In this document: positions 9,192-18,265 of the stretch, piece after piece
Layout of the letters: every line of letters starts with the position of its first letter
Numbering within the stretch: the stretch's first letter is position 1
Origin: Caldilineaceae bacterium bin5
Lineage (GTDB): Bacteria; Chloroflexota; Anaerolineae; Caldilineales; Caldilineaceae
Assembly: GCA_002238445.1 (NCBI GenBank)
Contig: MPML01000018.1
Coordinates: 1-64,000, forward strand
Direction of reading: 5' to 3'
Length of the DNA stretch: 64,000 nucleotides
Program-made: the position numbers and the translations under genes
Notes under the pieces: model-generated
The model's input: only the letters and a program-made list of their open reading frames with translations
Told to the model about the DNA's origin: nothing
Database searches by the model: none

Positions 9192-9995
9192 ATGCAGAGT
9201 GCAAACGGAAACGAGGCGCCGACCAACCGCAAGGCGCTGACCGAAGAACAGATCAACCGCTTCTGGATCGACGGCTACCTGACGATAGGCAAGATCCTGG
9301 AAGATGACGAAGTCGACCTGTTGCGGCGGGAGTATGATCGCGAATTTGAACTGGCGCGCAGCGGCAGCAATCCGCGCTACCGTAACCTGTCGATCGGCGA
9401 TACGGACGACGTGGAGGCCAAGAATCAAGCCGACACGCAGATGCTGCAGATCATGCAGATGTGCGAATACAACATCCACTTTCGGCGCCTGCTCTACGAC
9501 GACCGCATTCTCGATATGGTCGAGGACCTGATCGGGCCCAACATCCAGCTCTTCCACGATCAGGCGCTCTTCAAGCCTGCGCACCATGGCGGGCCGGTCC
9601 ACTGGCACCAGGACAACGCGTACTGGAAGTGCAGCCCGTCCAATCTGGTGAGCTGCTGGCTGACGCTGGACGATGTGGACATCCGCAACGGCGCGATGCA
9701 GTTTATCCCCGGCTCCCACTTCCGCTCTGAAGATCACGACGAGGCGACGGACGAAAGCGTCCTGCTGGACATGGGCGACAAGATCGAGCAGTCGAAGGCA
9801 GCGGTGATCGCGCTGCCGGCCGGCGGCGTGACGCTGCACCACTGCCAGACGCTGCACTACACCGCGCCCAACGTGACCGACCGGCAGCGGCGGGCATTTG
9901 CCATCCACTTTATGAATCCCGGCACCAAGTCGCTGCGCGAGATGCAGTATCTGGATGTGTCGTTCGAGCGGCCGATGCTGCGGATGCGGGTGTGA
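9192..9995 (+). CDS. Phytanoyl-CoA dioxygenase (PhyH) family protein, tandem copy 1
   Basis: The 267-aa protein belongs to the Fe(II)/2-oxoglutarate oxygenases of the PhyH group, which hydroxylate varied small organic molecules. The iron ligands are visible as HQD in WHWHQDNAYW near residue 140 and a distal His in LHHCQTLHYTAPN. RRAFAIHFM carries the Arg expected to bind 2-oxoglutarate. Its neighbour at 10128 is about four-fifths identical by eye. This copy has an extra ~11 residues (DDVEAKNQAD region) near residue 75. The upstream leader of both copies is also related, so a tandem duplication of gene plus leader is likely. The substrate is unknown. Confidence 0.9.
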   Translation: MQSANGNEAPTNRKALTEEQINRFWIDGYLTIGKILEDDEVDLLRREYDREFELARSGSNPRYRNLSIGDTDDVEAKNQADTQMLQIMQMCEYNIHFRRLLYDDRILDMVEDLIGPNIQLFHDQALFKPAHHGGPVHWHQDNAYWKCSPSNLVSCWLTLDDVDIRNGAMQFIPGSHFRSEDHDEATDESVLLDMGDKIEQSKAAVIALPAGGVTLHHCQTLHYTAPNVTDRQRRAFAIHFMNPGTKSLREMQYLDVSFERPMLRMRV

Positions 9996-9997
9996 CT

Positions 9998-10032
9998 TAG
10001 TTTTTCGTAGTCGGTTCTTAGTTCTTAGTGAC
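9998..10032 (+). repeat. Heptamer-period repeat after PhyH copy 1
   Basis: Consecutive seven-base units TTAGTTT, TTCGTAG, TCGGTTC, TTAGTTC, TTAGTGA follow the stop codon directly. A degenerate counterpart follows PhyH copy 2 at 10899-10921. Confidence 0.7.
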
Positions 10033-10127
10033 GGCAAGCGGCCGAGTCTCGGGCAGTAATCTAATACCAACGGTTCGGGGCTGCCTGTTTTGGCAGCCGG
10101 GCAGGATCGATTCCTGGAGGACAGACA

Positions 10128-10898
10128 ATGCAGACCGCAAATGGGGACAAGACAGCGGTAGTGCGCAAGGCGCTGACCGAAGAGCAGGTCAACCGCTTCT
10201 GGACCGAGGGTTACCTGGGCATTGGCAAGATACTGGAGAATGACGAAGTCGAGCTGTTGCGCCGGGAGTATGATCACGAGTTTGAACTGGCCAACAGCGG
10301 CCTTCATCCCAGGTTTCGCAGCCATGCCATCGGCGATACCAAGATGCTCCAGATTATGCAGATGTGCGAATACAATATCCATTTTCGCCGCCTGCTCTAC
10401 GACGACCGCATTCTGGATATGGTCGAGGACCTGATTGGGCCGAACATCCAACTATTCCACGACCAGGCCCTGTACAAACCGGCCCGGCACGGCGGCCCCG
10501 CGCTCTGGCACCAGGACAACGCCTACTGGCGCTGCTCGCCGCCCAACCTGGTGAGCTGCTGGCTGACCCTGGACGACGTGGACGTTCACAACGGCGCGAT
10601 GCAGTTTCTGCCGGGCACGCACTTCCGCTCCCAGGAACACGAACGGCTCGCCGACAACAACGCCCTGCTCGATTTGGGGGACAAGGTCGACGATTCGAAT
10701 GCGGTCGTTGTCCCACTGCCGGCCGGCGGCGTGACGCTCCATCACTGTCAGACCCTGCACCACACCGCGCCCAACAAGACCGACCGCCAGCGCCGGGCCT
10801 TCGCCATCCACTTCATGAACCCCGGCACGAGGTCGCTGCGCGATATGGAGTATCTGGATGTATCCTTCGAGCAACCGATGCTGCGGATGCGAGTGTGA
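10128..10898 (+). CDS. Phytanoyl-CoA dioxygenase (PhyH) family protein, tandem copy 2
   Basis: The 256-aa paralogue of the preceding gene has a clear ribosome-binding site, GGAGG, nine bases before ATG 10128. The facial triad is conserved (HQDNAYW and the distal His in HHCQTLHHTAPN), as is the C-terminal block ending FEQPMLRMRV. Differences cluster in the middle third (FRSQEHERLADNN), suggesting either diverging substrate preference or relaxed constraint. It lies between the first and second ABC clusters and is probably co-expressed with the downstream transporter. Confidence 0.9.
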   Translation: MQTANGDKTAVVRKALTEEQVNRFWTEGYLGIGKILENDEVELLRREYDHEFELANSGLHPRFRSHAIGDTKMLQIMQMCEYNIHFRRLLYDDRILDMVEDLIGPNIQLFHDQALYKPARHGGPALWHQDNAYWRCSPPNLVSCWLTLDDVDVHNGAMQFLPGTHFRSQEHERLADNNALLDLGDKVDDSNAVVVPLPAGGVTLHHCQTLHHTAPNKTDRQRRAFAIHFMNPGTRSLRDMEYLDVSFEQPMLRMRV

Positions 10899-11063
10899 GG
10901 TCAGTTCCTAGTAGCTGGTGACGACAAGCGGCCTCGCCGCGGCTCGGCCGGGCTGTTTAGACGACTTGCAAAAAACCTGCGTTTCCAATTTTGGCGCCGG
11001 GCCGACCGGTCTGGACGGGAAACGAAAAGTCCATAAAAACTCACCTTGAGGAGGAATTACACA

Positions 11064-12458
11064 ATGGGTAGAACGGTAGAAGGAAGAGGCTCCAGTCGAC
11101 GAGAATTCCTGCGCGCCGGCGCTTTGACGGTGGCCGGGATCACTGTGGTTGCCTGTGCACCGGCCGCGGCGCCGGCGGAAGAGGCGTCCGGGTCACAGGC
11201 GCCTGCGGTGACGAAGGCATCGGTTGCGGCCAATGATTTTGAAGCCGCGTACGAGGAAGTGGGCCGCCAGTGGGAAGGCACACTGCTGCGGGTCCCGGTC
11301 GGCGGCGTCGGCCACTGGGCCGTGAATGAGGCCGCGTCGGCTCGCTTTACGGAGTTGACCGGTATCGAAACGGAATGGGAGAACAATCCCTACGACCAGG
11401 TCTATGACAAGACCTTCCTGGACCTGGGGTCGCAGAGCGGCACCTACGACATTATCGACCTGAACTTCGCCTGGTTCGGCCAGTTTATCGCCACCGACGG
11501 TCTGCTGCGGCTGGAAGAGTATGTGAACAACCCTGCCTTCCCGCCGATCGACCTGGACGCCTTTGTCCCGGCGGTGTTGGAAGTGTACGCCAAATGGGAA
11601 GGCGACCTCTACGGCCTGCCGTGGCTGGGCGACGCCATGATCTTCCCCTACAACCAGACCCACTTCGAAGCGGCCGGTCTGGATCCGGATGCGCCGCCCG
11701 TGACCTGGGACGAGGTGCATTCGTTCGGCATGGAGCTGACGCACGATGACCAGTACGGCTTCGCGCTGATGGGCGGCCGTCAGATCCAGGCGATGTGCAC
11801 GTATGCCGCGATCTTCTTTGGGCTGGCGAATAAGGGCTTCTATAACGACTCGGGCGAGCCGCAATTTGCCAGCGATGAAGGGTTCGAAGCGATGGAGATC
11901 ATGGCAGTGAAACTGCCGGAGATCTCGCCGCCGGCGGCTATCTCCTGGGATATTGTGCAGGCCGCGGAAGCGGTGACACAGGGCACATGTTCGATGGAGA
12001 TCCAGTGGCCGGGCATTCTGCCAGGATTGATCGCCGAGGATTCGCCGGTGAACGGTCAGATGGGCTTTGCCGCGCCACCCGGAGGCACGCCGTTGGGCGG
12101 CCACGGCATCGCGGTTTCCAACTACTCACAGAATAAGGACGCCGCGTATCTGCTCTGTCACTACCTGGTTTCACCCGAGATCCAGCGCCAGTATGTGAGC
12201 GAGGGCTACGCCATCACCCTGACAGATCTGTTTGAAGACCCTGAAGTCCAGGCCATCAACCCCTACCTGAAGACGATGGGTGATGCCATGGCGATCGGTC
12301 TGAGCTGGCCGCGCACGGAGGAGACCAACGAGGTCTTCGATATCATGGTCAAGCACATCAACGCGGCCATCACCGGAGAAGAGACGCCGGATGAAGCAAC
12401 CCAGCTGATGAATGACGAAATTCTGGAGTTGCGCCAAGAACGCGGCTATGTCAGCTAG
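11064..12458 (+). CDS. Carbohydrate ABC transporter substrate-binding lipoprotein (second cluster)
   Basis: ATG 11064 is chosen because GAGGAGG at 11049-11055 is well spaced from it. The 464-aa product starts with a Tat signal (SSRREFLRAG) and ends its signal in a lipobox (TVVAC). The mature domain resembles family 1 extracellular sugar-binding proteins, with NNPYDQVYDKTFLDL, PYNQTHFEAAGLDPDAPP and the tail helix GEETPDEATQLMNDE. It opens a cluster with two permeases and a PhyH oxygenase in the same direction. Confidence 0.9.
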   Translation: MGRTVEGRGSSRREFLRAGALTVAGITVVACAPAAAPAEEASGSQAPAVTKASVAANDFEAAYEEVGRQWEGTLLRVPVGGVGHWAVNEAASARFTELTGIETEWENNPYDQVYDKTFLDLGSQSGTYDIIDLNFAWFGQFIATDGLLRLEEYVNNPAFPPIDLDAFVPAVLEVYAKWEGDLYGLPWLGDAMIFPYNQTHFEAAGLDPDAPPVTWDEVHSFGMELTHDDQYGFALMGGRQIQAMCTYAAIFFGLANKGFYNDSGEPQFASDEGFEAMEIMAVKLPEISPPAAISWDIVQAAEAVTQGTCSMEIQWPGILPGLIAEDSPVNGQMGFAAPPGGTPLGGHGIAVSNYSQNKDAAYLLCHYLVSPEIQRQYVSEGYAITLTDLFEDPEVQAINPYLKTMGDAMAIGLSWPRTEETNEVFDIMVKHINAAITGEETPDEATQLMNDEILELRQERGYVS

Positions 12459-12496
12459 TCGATAACCGGCCGCGAGACCACGGGAAACGGGCTGCG

Positions 12497-13483
12497 ATGA
12501 CATCCGGCGAACCGCACGCCTCCTTCGAACAGGGAAGCATTTCACAAGGTCAACAGGGGCAGATCCGTACAGCTGGCGCCGAAAAGCGCAACCGGCTGTT
12601 GGGTCTGCCCCTCCACTATATCCTGATCGCCCCAACCTTCCTGATTGTTTTCGGGCTGTTGGTCTATCCGCTCGGATATGCGATCGTCCTCAGCTTTTCC
12701 AACAAGATCCTGACCGGTTCAGTCCCGTTCAAATGGGTGGGGCTGGAGAACTACTTCGATCTCTTGGAAATTGAAAGCGAAATGTGGACGTCGGTCTGGG
12801 TCACCTTACGCTTCGCGGTGGTGGGGGTCCTGTTCGAGTTCATCATCGGGCTCAGCCTGGCGATGCTGCTCAACCGGGAGTTCAGGGGACGTACGTGGCT
12901 GCGGGTGGGGCTGCTGGTGCCACTGATGGTGCCGCCGCTCGCGTCGGGACTCATCTGGCGCATGATGTATGATGACGCGTTTGGTATCTTTCCGTATCTG
13001 ATCCGAACTCTGGGCGCGAATCCGCCGATTTTTCTGGGTGATCCGGACTATGCGCTGTATGCCGTCGTCGCCACCGAGGTGTGGCGCTCGAGCCCATTCA
13101 TGGTGCTGATACTGCTGGCCGCGCTGCAGGCACAGCCTATAGAAACAATCGAGGCCGCGGAAGTCGACGGCGCCAGCGGTTGGCAGGTCTTTCGCCTGAT
13201 CACGCTGCCCTTTATCACGCCGGTCATCATTGTAGCGCTGCTCTTCCGCACGGTCGACTCGCTGCGCACGTTTGACCTGATCTTCCTGTTGACCGCCGGC
13301 GGCCCCGGTACGACGACCGAAGTGATCAGCATGTTTATCTATCGCTGGGGGTTCCGCCACTTCAAACTGGGCTTTACCTCGGCCGCGTCGATCCTGCTGA
13401 TGATCGCTACGCTTATGATCTGCATCTTCTATCTGCGCATGTTGGTAGTGCGCCAGGCAGAAGTCCAGCTAACCGAGGAGTAA
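12497..13483 (+). CDS. Sugar ABC transporter permease, MalF/UgpA type (second cluster)
   Basis: The 328-aa protein has a polar N-terminal extension of about 35 residues, then six hydrophobic segments. The EAA coupling loop reads EAAEVDGASGWQVFRLITLP near residue 215. It follows the binding-protein gene by 38 bp and is followed by the partner permease after 43 bp, consistent with one operon. Confidence 0.92.
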   Translation: MTSGEPHASFEQGSISQGQQGQIRTAGAEKRNRLLGLPLHYILIAPTFLIVFGLLVYPLGYAIVLSFSNKILTGSVPFKWVGLENYFDLLEIESEMWTSVWVTLRFAVVGVLFEFIIGLSLAMLLNREFRGRTWLRVGLLVPLMVPPLASGLIWRMMYDDAFGIFPYLIRTLGANPPIFLGDPDYALYAVVATEVWRSSPFMVLILLAALQAQPIETIEAAEVDGASGWQVFRLITLPFITPVIIVALLFRTVDSLRTFDLIFLLTAGGPGTTTEVISMFIYRWGFRHFKLGFTSAASILLMIATLMICIFYLRMLVVRQAEVQLTEE

Positions 13484-13526
13484 CCGGCAGAGCCGCCGCC
13501 TCTGCTCGACTTGAAATTGGTTTCCA

Positions 13527-14375
13527 ATGAGACAGTCCATCATGCACGCAAACAACCTCAAACGGATACGGAATGTCGCCATGTTCTTTGTGGTGGCGGC
13601 TGTCTGGATCTTCTATTTTTTTCCGATCTATTGGATGGTCACCACTTCCTTCAAGACCCGCGTGGACACGTTCTCGATTCCGCCCAAACTGTTTTTCTGG
13701 CCTACGCTTCAGTACTATATTAGCAGTTTTACCGACCCGAAGTTTGTGAAGGTGGTACAGAACAGTCTGATCATCACGGGCACGACGGTCCTCCTTTCGC
13801 TTTTGTTGGGCGCGTGGGCGGCCTACGCCTTTGCCCGCTTCCGTTTCAAAGGATCGATGGTGATGAGCTTCTCGCTGATCATCGCCCGCATGATGCCTCC
13901 GATCGTTTTCATCGTACCGCTCTACCTGCTCTTCAACTCACTCAGTTTACGTAATACGCACATCGGCCTGATACTGATCTTCACCGTTTTCAACCTGCCC
14001 TTTACGGTATGGATGCTCAAGAGCTTTTTTGAAGAGGTGCCGATCGAATTGGAAGAAGCCGCGTGGATCGACGGGGCATCGCGTCTGCAGGCGATGGGCC
14101 GCGTCATACTGCCGCTGATTGCGCCGGGGCTGGCGGCGACCGCCGTCTTCGCGGCTCTGCTCGCCTGGAACGAGTTCCTGTTCGCGCTGCTGCTTGGCGG
14201 CCCCGGCACAACGACGCTGCCGGTCTTCCTTTCCGGCTTCCTGGGAGAACGGGACGTCGAGTGGGGCGACATCATGGCCACCGCAACCGTCGCGGTCCTG
14301 CCCCCCACCCTGCTGGTGATGCTGGTGCAGCAGAATCTGATCAAGGGGCTTACGCTGGGCGCGGTGAAGGGATAG
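13527..14375 (+). CDS. Sugar ABC transporter permease, MalG/UgpE type (second cluster)
   Basis: The 282-aa permease has the family-typical first helix with FFPIYWMVTTSFKT, six hydrophobic segments and the EAA loop EEAAWIDGASRLQAMGRVI. An internal ATG five codons in is an alternative start. It forms the second half of the channel with the preceding gene. As in the first cluster, no ATPase gene is present. Confidence 0.92.
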   Translation: MRQSIMHANNLKRIRNVAMFFVVAAVWIFYFFPIYWMVTTSFKTRVDTFSIPPKLFFWPTLQYYISSFTDPKFVKVVQNSLIITGTTVLLSLLLGAWAAYAFARFRFKGSMVMSFSLIIARMMPPIVFIVPLYLLFNSLSLRNTHIGLILIFTVFNLPFTVWMLKSFFEEVPIELEEAAWIDGASRLQAMGRVILPLIAPGLAATAVFAALLAWNEFLFALLLGGPGTTTLPVFLSGFLGERDVEWGDIMATATVAVLPPTLLVMLVQQNLIKGLTLGAVKG

Positions 14376-14423
14376 AAATCGGAAGGGCCCGCGACGGCCT
14401 GATACCATGGAGGGATGCGAAGA

Positions 14424-15317
14424 ATGACACAAGCAACTACCACACAGACGCCGACGATCGTCGCCGGCGTCAACATTGATGAGCTGATCACCCCTGACGT
14501 ACTCGCCGAGTACCGCGAGCGCGGCTATTGGGTCAGCCCCAAGCTGTACAGCAAAGAACAGATCGCCGAGATGCGTGCGGCGCAGGAGCGCATGTGGCAG
14601 GGCGAGCACGATTCGGAGATCCCGTCGCAGTACGGCGCACGCGCGGTCGAGCCTGGCTCGCCGGACGTGCGCCAGCAGTGCAACGCGTTCTGGCTGAGCA
14701 ATGCGATCCGCAATGTGACCACAAGCCCCCTGCTCGGCGCCATCGGCGCGCGCTTTATGGGCGTCGACACAGTGCGCCTGTGGCATGACCAGGCCGTCTA
14801 CAAGCCGGGCATCGGCCCCGACGGCAAGGACGAGACGGCCGGCAACATCGGCTGGCACCAGGACTACGGCCACTGGAAGTCGTCGAGCACCACAAATATG
14901 TGTACGGCCTGGATCGCGCTGCAGGACACCGACCTGACGAACGGCGGCATGCGCACGATCGTGGGTTCGCACAAATGGGGACTGCTGGAGGACAGCGATA
15001 CGTTCGCGCAGAAGGACCTGGACGGCCTGCAGGCCCGCTTTGCCAACCAGGACATCAGCGGCGACTGGCTGGACGAGCCGTGCATCATGCAGGCGGGCCA
15101 GGTGAGCTTCCACCACTCGCTGACGCTGCACGGCTCCGGCCCCAACCTGACCTGGGAACCGCGCATGTGCCTGATCTCACATATGATGCCGGCGGACACC
15201 AGCTATCTGCCCGGGCGGCAGTACCATCCCAACCTGGTCTTCCTGGGCCCGAACGCGCAGGAGGGAGAGCCGTTCGCAGGACCGTTCTGGCCGCAGATGT
15301 GGCCGAAGCGCGAGTAG
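14424..15317 (+). CDS. Phytanoyl-CoA dioxygenase (PhyH) family protein, third and divergent
   Basis: ATG 14424 is preferred over ATG 14415 because GGAGGG at 14409-14414 is then nine bases away rather than touching the codon. The 297-aa protein keeps the oxygenase iron ligands: HQD in IGWHQDYGHWK near residue 150 and a distal His in FHHSLTLHGSGPN. It is only distantly related to the tandem pair at 9192 and 10128. It closes the second ABC operon, and a strong terminator follows, so its substrate is probably the imported compound or a derivative. Confidence 0.9.
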   Translation: MTQATTTQTPTIVAGVNIDELITPDVLAEYRERGYWVSPKLYSKEQIAEMRAAQERMWQGEHDSEIPSQYGARAVEPGSPDVRQQCNAFWLSNAIRNVTTSPLLGAIGARFMGVDTVRLWHDQAVYKPGIGPDGKDETAGNIGWHQDYGHWKSSSTTNMCTAWIALQDTDLTNGGMRTIVGSHKWGLLEDSDTFAQKDLDGLQARFANQDISGDWLDEPCIMQAGQVSFHHSLTLHGSGPNLTWEPRMCLISHMMPADTSYLPGRQYHPNLVFLGPNAQEGEPFAGPFWPQMWPKRE

Positions 15318-15370
15318 TGAGTGCAGAGGAGCGAGTGAAGAGAAGTGAGAAAAACCGAGGAGAGAGTATA

Positions 15371-15405
15371 GAGGAGTGAGGCGAGAATCGTCCTCACTCC
15401 TTTTT
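15371..15405 (+). terminator. Rho-independent terminator of the second ABC operon
   Basis: A 10-bp perfect stem (AGGAGTGAGG with CCTCACTCCT) encloses a 10-base loop and runs into TTTTT. It lies 54 bp after the PhyH gene and before the convergent dehydrogenase gene. Confidence 0.85.
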
Positions 15406-15431
15406 GTTTCTCAATCCTTGCTTCTGGTCTA

Positions 15432-16430
15432 TTACTCCTTGATTTCGCCGGTCGCGCGCAGGAGAGTCTCCTGCACGAGGAGCTCGTGTGAGTACGGGCG
15501 GGCAGCCGGCTGTTTCCCCTGGATGGTTTTCAGAAAATCAATTAGTTCCAGGTCGTACAGCCCCTGGCGCGTCTGGATCTCGATGGGGACCATCGTATCC
15601 CCTTCATCGTAGCCGCCCTGCGCTTCGGTCAGGCAGAGCCGGATCTCTGTCGCAGGTTCGAGCGGTTCCATAATGGCGCTGCCGCGGCTGCCGTAGACCT
15701 CGAAGCGCCGCGCAGCAGGCCGCGTCTCCATGGCCGAGGTATCAACGAGCGCCATCGCGCTTTCGTATTCGAAGACGCCGAGGGTGTTGTCGGGACATTC
15801 TTCGACCAGGCCGGTCTCGTTGCGCAGGAATGCGGTCACCCTTTGCGGCCGGCCCAGCAGCCAGACGACCTGATCGAGCATGTGGCAGCCGAGCTCGTAG
15901 AATACGCCGCCAAGATGACGGCTGACGTCGCGACGCGCCTGTTCGTCCATCGCCGTGCCAATGCGGGTGCGCAGCGCGAAGATGTCCCCCAGAAAACCCG
16001 ACTTCACCCACTCGTCAATCTGCTGGAAGCCGGCGTGATAGCGGAACATATAGCCCATCTGGACGGTCAGCCCCTGCTTCTCAGCCGCGGCGATTGTGCG
16101 TTGCCACTGGGCCCAGTCGTCGCCGGCCGGCTTGTCGTACCAGACATGCTTGCCGGCCTGCACGCAGCGCTCGGTCTGGTCGAGACCGTGATGCGTGGGC
16201 CCTTCGGACGCCACCGCGAGGATGGTGTCGTCCTCGAGCATTTCGCTCTCGCTGCCGAACCAGTTGACGTTCTGGTAGGGGCCGTCGGCCGCGGCCATGG
16301 CCCGGCGCCGCTCCTCGTCGGGCTCGAGAACGCCGGCCAGCTCGACGTCGGGACTGTCGATGATGGCGCGCAGCTTGCCCGCGGCGTGGGCGTGTTTGGT
16401 TCCGTATTGGGCTACACGAACTGCTGTCAT
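15432..16430 (-). CDS. Gfo/Idh/MocA family NAD(P)-dependent oxidoreductase
   Basis: The 332-aa protein has an N-terminal Rossmann domain (VRVAQYGTKHAHAAGKL) and the family's GKHVWYDKPAG segment, whose Lys is the usual catalytic-site residue. The C-terminal alpha/beta domain contains GGVFYELGCHMLDQV. Such enzymes oxidise or reduce sugars, inositols and related polyols. The glycine-rich loop is atypical (GTKHAHA instead of GxGxxG/A), which may affect cofactor preference. It is convergent with the ABC/PhyH operon and co-directional with the next Gfo/Idh/MocA gene (100 bp gap). Confidence 0.88.
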   Translation of the reverse strand: MTAVRVAQYGTKHAHAAGKLRAIIDSPDVELAGVLEPDEERRRAMAAADGPYQNVNWFGSESEMLEDDTILAVASEGPTHHGLDQTERCVQAGKHVWYDKPAGDDWAQWQRTIAAAEKQGLTVQMGYMFRYHAGFQQIDEWVKSGFLGDIFALRTRIGTAMDEQARRDVSRHLGGVFYELGCHMLDQVVWLLGRPQRVTAFLRNETGLVEECPDNTLGVFEYESAMALVDTSAMETRPAARRFEVYGSRGSAIMEPLEPATEIRLCLTEAQGGYDEGDTMVPIEIQTRQGLYDLELIDFLKTIQGKQPAARPYSHELLVQETLLRATGEIKE

Positions 16431-16529
16431 GTTTGTGGCTCCTGCTTTGATGAATGCACTACCGCTTCGCTTTTTGAGCGCTGGTGAATGCGCTGCCGCT
16501 TCGCCATTTAGGCGCCAGTTTTGGATGCA

Positions 16530-17558
16530 CTACCGGTTCGCTATTTGGGGCGGCAGTTCAACCTTCTGCGGCTGTCCGGTGTGGACCGACTTGATGAGAT
16601 TTTCGACGACCAGTGTGGCGACGATGCCGGCATAGGCCGGCACGTAGGGTTCCGTATCGTTGCGGATGGCATCGACCAGCAGGGGCATGCGATCGATGAA
16701 AGGCGGAGAGAACGACTCGGTGGTCAGCTCTCCGCTGACGGGATCGGGCGTGGTGATGGTGGCGCGGCTGAAATGCTTGTCGAGAACAGCGCTCTGCTGA
16801 CCGTCGTTAAAGGTGAAGAACCATTTGGTGAGCTTCTCGCTGAAGCCGGCGTCGCTCATCAGATAGGTGGTGACCGAACCGTTGGCGAAGCGGATGGTGG
16901 CGGCGACAGTATCGATGATCTCGGGCGAGGCGAGCTGACCGGGATGGGTGACCTGACCGCCGGTGGCGGAGATCTCGACCGGCGGCGAGTCGTGCATCCA
17001 GCAGACCAGGTCGGCCAGATGGACGCCGACGTCGAAGAGGGGGCCGCCGCCGATGCCCGGCAGCCACTGCCAGCGCGTGAGGTCTTCACGCCCGAGCATG
17101 ACCTGCGCATGGCTCACCATGGCCGGTTGGATGCGGCTCTTGATAGCGCGCGCAGCCCCCGAGAAGCGGATGGAGAAGTTGATCATCAGCTTCTTGCCTG
17201 CCGCCTGCATCGCTTCATAGATGCGCAGACAGTCTGCCGTGGTCATGGCCATCGGCTTTTCGAGGTAGACGTGTTTGCCGGCCGCCAACGCGGCCAGGGC
17301 CAGCTCCGCGTGGGTGCCGTGCGTGGTGGCGATGGTGACGATCTCGATGCTGTCGTCGGCAAAGATACGGTCCACGTCCGTCGTGTAGTAGCGCCCTTCG
17401 AACTGTTCGTAGTAGCTGCTGGCGGCCTCTTCATTGATGTCGCAGAAGGCGTGCACGTCGATATCCGATGTCCCGACAGCCCACCGGGAATGACTTCTGC
17501 CGACGCTGCCGCAACCGATAAGGGCCCAGCCAAAGGGCTGACTATGTGAGCTGGTCAT
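16530..17558 (-). CDS. Gfo/Idh/MocA family oxidoreductase
   Basis: The start is placed at 17558 because AAGGAG stands nine bases ahead; an earlier in-frame ATG lies at 17579. The protein is about 342 aa. It has a canonical nucleotide loop (ALIGCGSVGRSHSRWA), the GKHVYLEKPMAMT motif with the conserved Lys-Pro pair, and GGGPLFDVGVHLADL with the His typical of the active site. It is probably transcribed with the gene at 15432 and fits a catabolic role beside the sugar transporters. The exact substrate is unknown. Confidence 0.9.
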   Translation of the reverse strand: MTSSHSQPFGWALIGCGSVGRSHSRWAVGTSDIDVHAFCDINEEAASSYYEQFEGRYYTTDVDRIFADDSIEIVTIATTHGTHAELALAALAAGKHVYLEKPMAMTTADCLRIYEAMQAAGKKLMINFSIRFSGAARAIKSRIQPAMVSHAQVMLGREDLTRWQWLPGIGGGPLFDVGVHLADLVCWMHDSPPVEISATGGQVTHPGQLASPEIIDTVAATIRFANGSVTTYLMSDAGFSEKLTKWFFTFNDGQQSAVLDKHFSRATITTPDPVSGELTTESFSPPFIDRMPLLVDAIRNDTEPYVPAYAGIVATLVVENLIKSVHTGQPQKVELPPQIANR

Positions 17559-17712
17559 ACTGCGTTTCTCCTTCTGCATTTACGCGCGGACGCGGTTGTG
17601 TTGGCTGTGTGAACTACCTGGAGAGATGTGTGTACTGGACAGGAGTAATTGTGCGGTATCTGCGTCTCAAAGACAAGTCGCCTGAAGGGTCTGGGGCATT
17701 CTTAGATACAAC

Positions 17713-17999
17713 GTAACTACGCAGCCGCGACTGATTCACAACCCTGAACGAGGCGAGCAAAGGTGTTCCTTCTCTCCTCATGATTGTCATATGGGCGGTC
17801 GGGCGCAAGCGCCCTCCCTTGTGCAGGGGCTGCGCCCCCGCAACGCCCCCCTACAAAAACATGCCTCACCGACCGTGTGCCTTCTTCGCAACCTGTCGGC
17901 TGGCGAGCATGACGGCGCCCTGCACACCAGTTCCGTCACCAAGAGCCTGAATGCTTCCAAGGATGACTGGCTGGTCAACTACTGTGGCTTAGTAGTTAC
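17713..17999 (+). mobile_element. MITE-like element, copy B (287 bp)
   Basis: The ends are GTAACTAC and GTAGTTAC, an exact 8-bp inverted pair. The core hairpin is GGGCGCAAGCGCCC followed by GGGGCTGCGCCCC. The right third diverges from the other copies. The flanking octamers match at only four of eight positions, so the target duplication has decayed or was never present. A heptamer repeat abuts the right end. Confidence 0.8.
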
Positions 18000-18030
18000 C
18001 TAAAAACTAGAAACTGACTACTAAGAACTG
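18000..18030 (-). repeat. Heptamer-period repeat beside MITE copy B
   Basis: Read on the minus strand, the units are CAGTTCT, TAGTAGT, CAGTTTC, TAGTTTT, TAGGTAA, with an exact seven-base period. Confidence 0.75.
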
Positions 18031-18046
18031 CTGCCCCCTAACCCCT

Positions 18047-18098
18047 GCAGTTCCCCCGCAGTTCCCCCGCAGTTCCCCCGCAGTTCCCCTGCAGTTCC
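18047..18098. repeat. 11-bp tandem repeat, about 4.7 units of GCAGTTCCCCC
   Basis: Units start at 18047, 18058, 18069, 18080 and 18091. The minus strand is G-rich (GGGGGAACTGC), matching G-rich repeats at 48161, 58241 and 58738. Confidence 0.9.
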
Positions 18099-18265
18099 AG
18101 ATGCACCCGTGAAGAGCACGAGCGTTTGTCCGAACTGTGACTATTGGAATTTAAGGGTTGGACAGGATTGTAGGCGACGGATCGAATCCTACGCGGTAGA
18201 CCATTTTTCGTCGGGCCAAAGGGCATATTGCAAAGGCCCGACATATAGGGATCCACGCGCGGAAT

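Noticed and set aside
18170..18210. tRNA-like T-loop (GGATCGAATCC)
   Set aside because: No acceptor, D or anticodon stems can be drawn around it and the TTC of the T-loop is absent.
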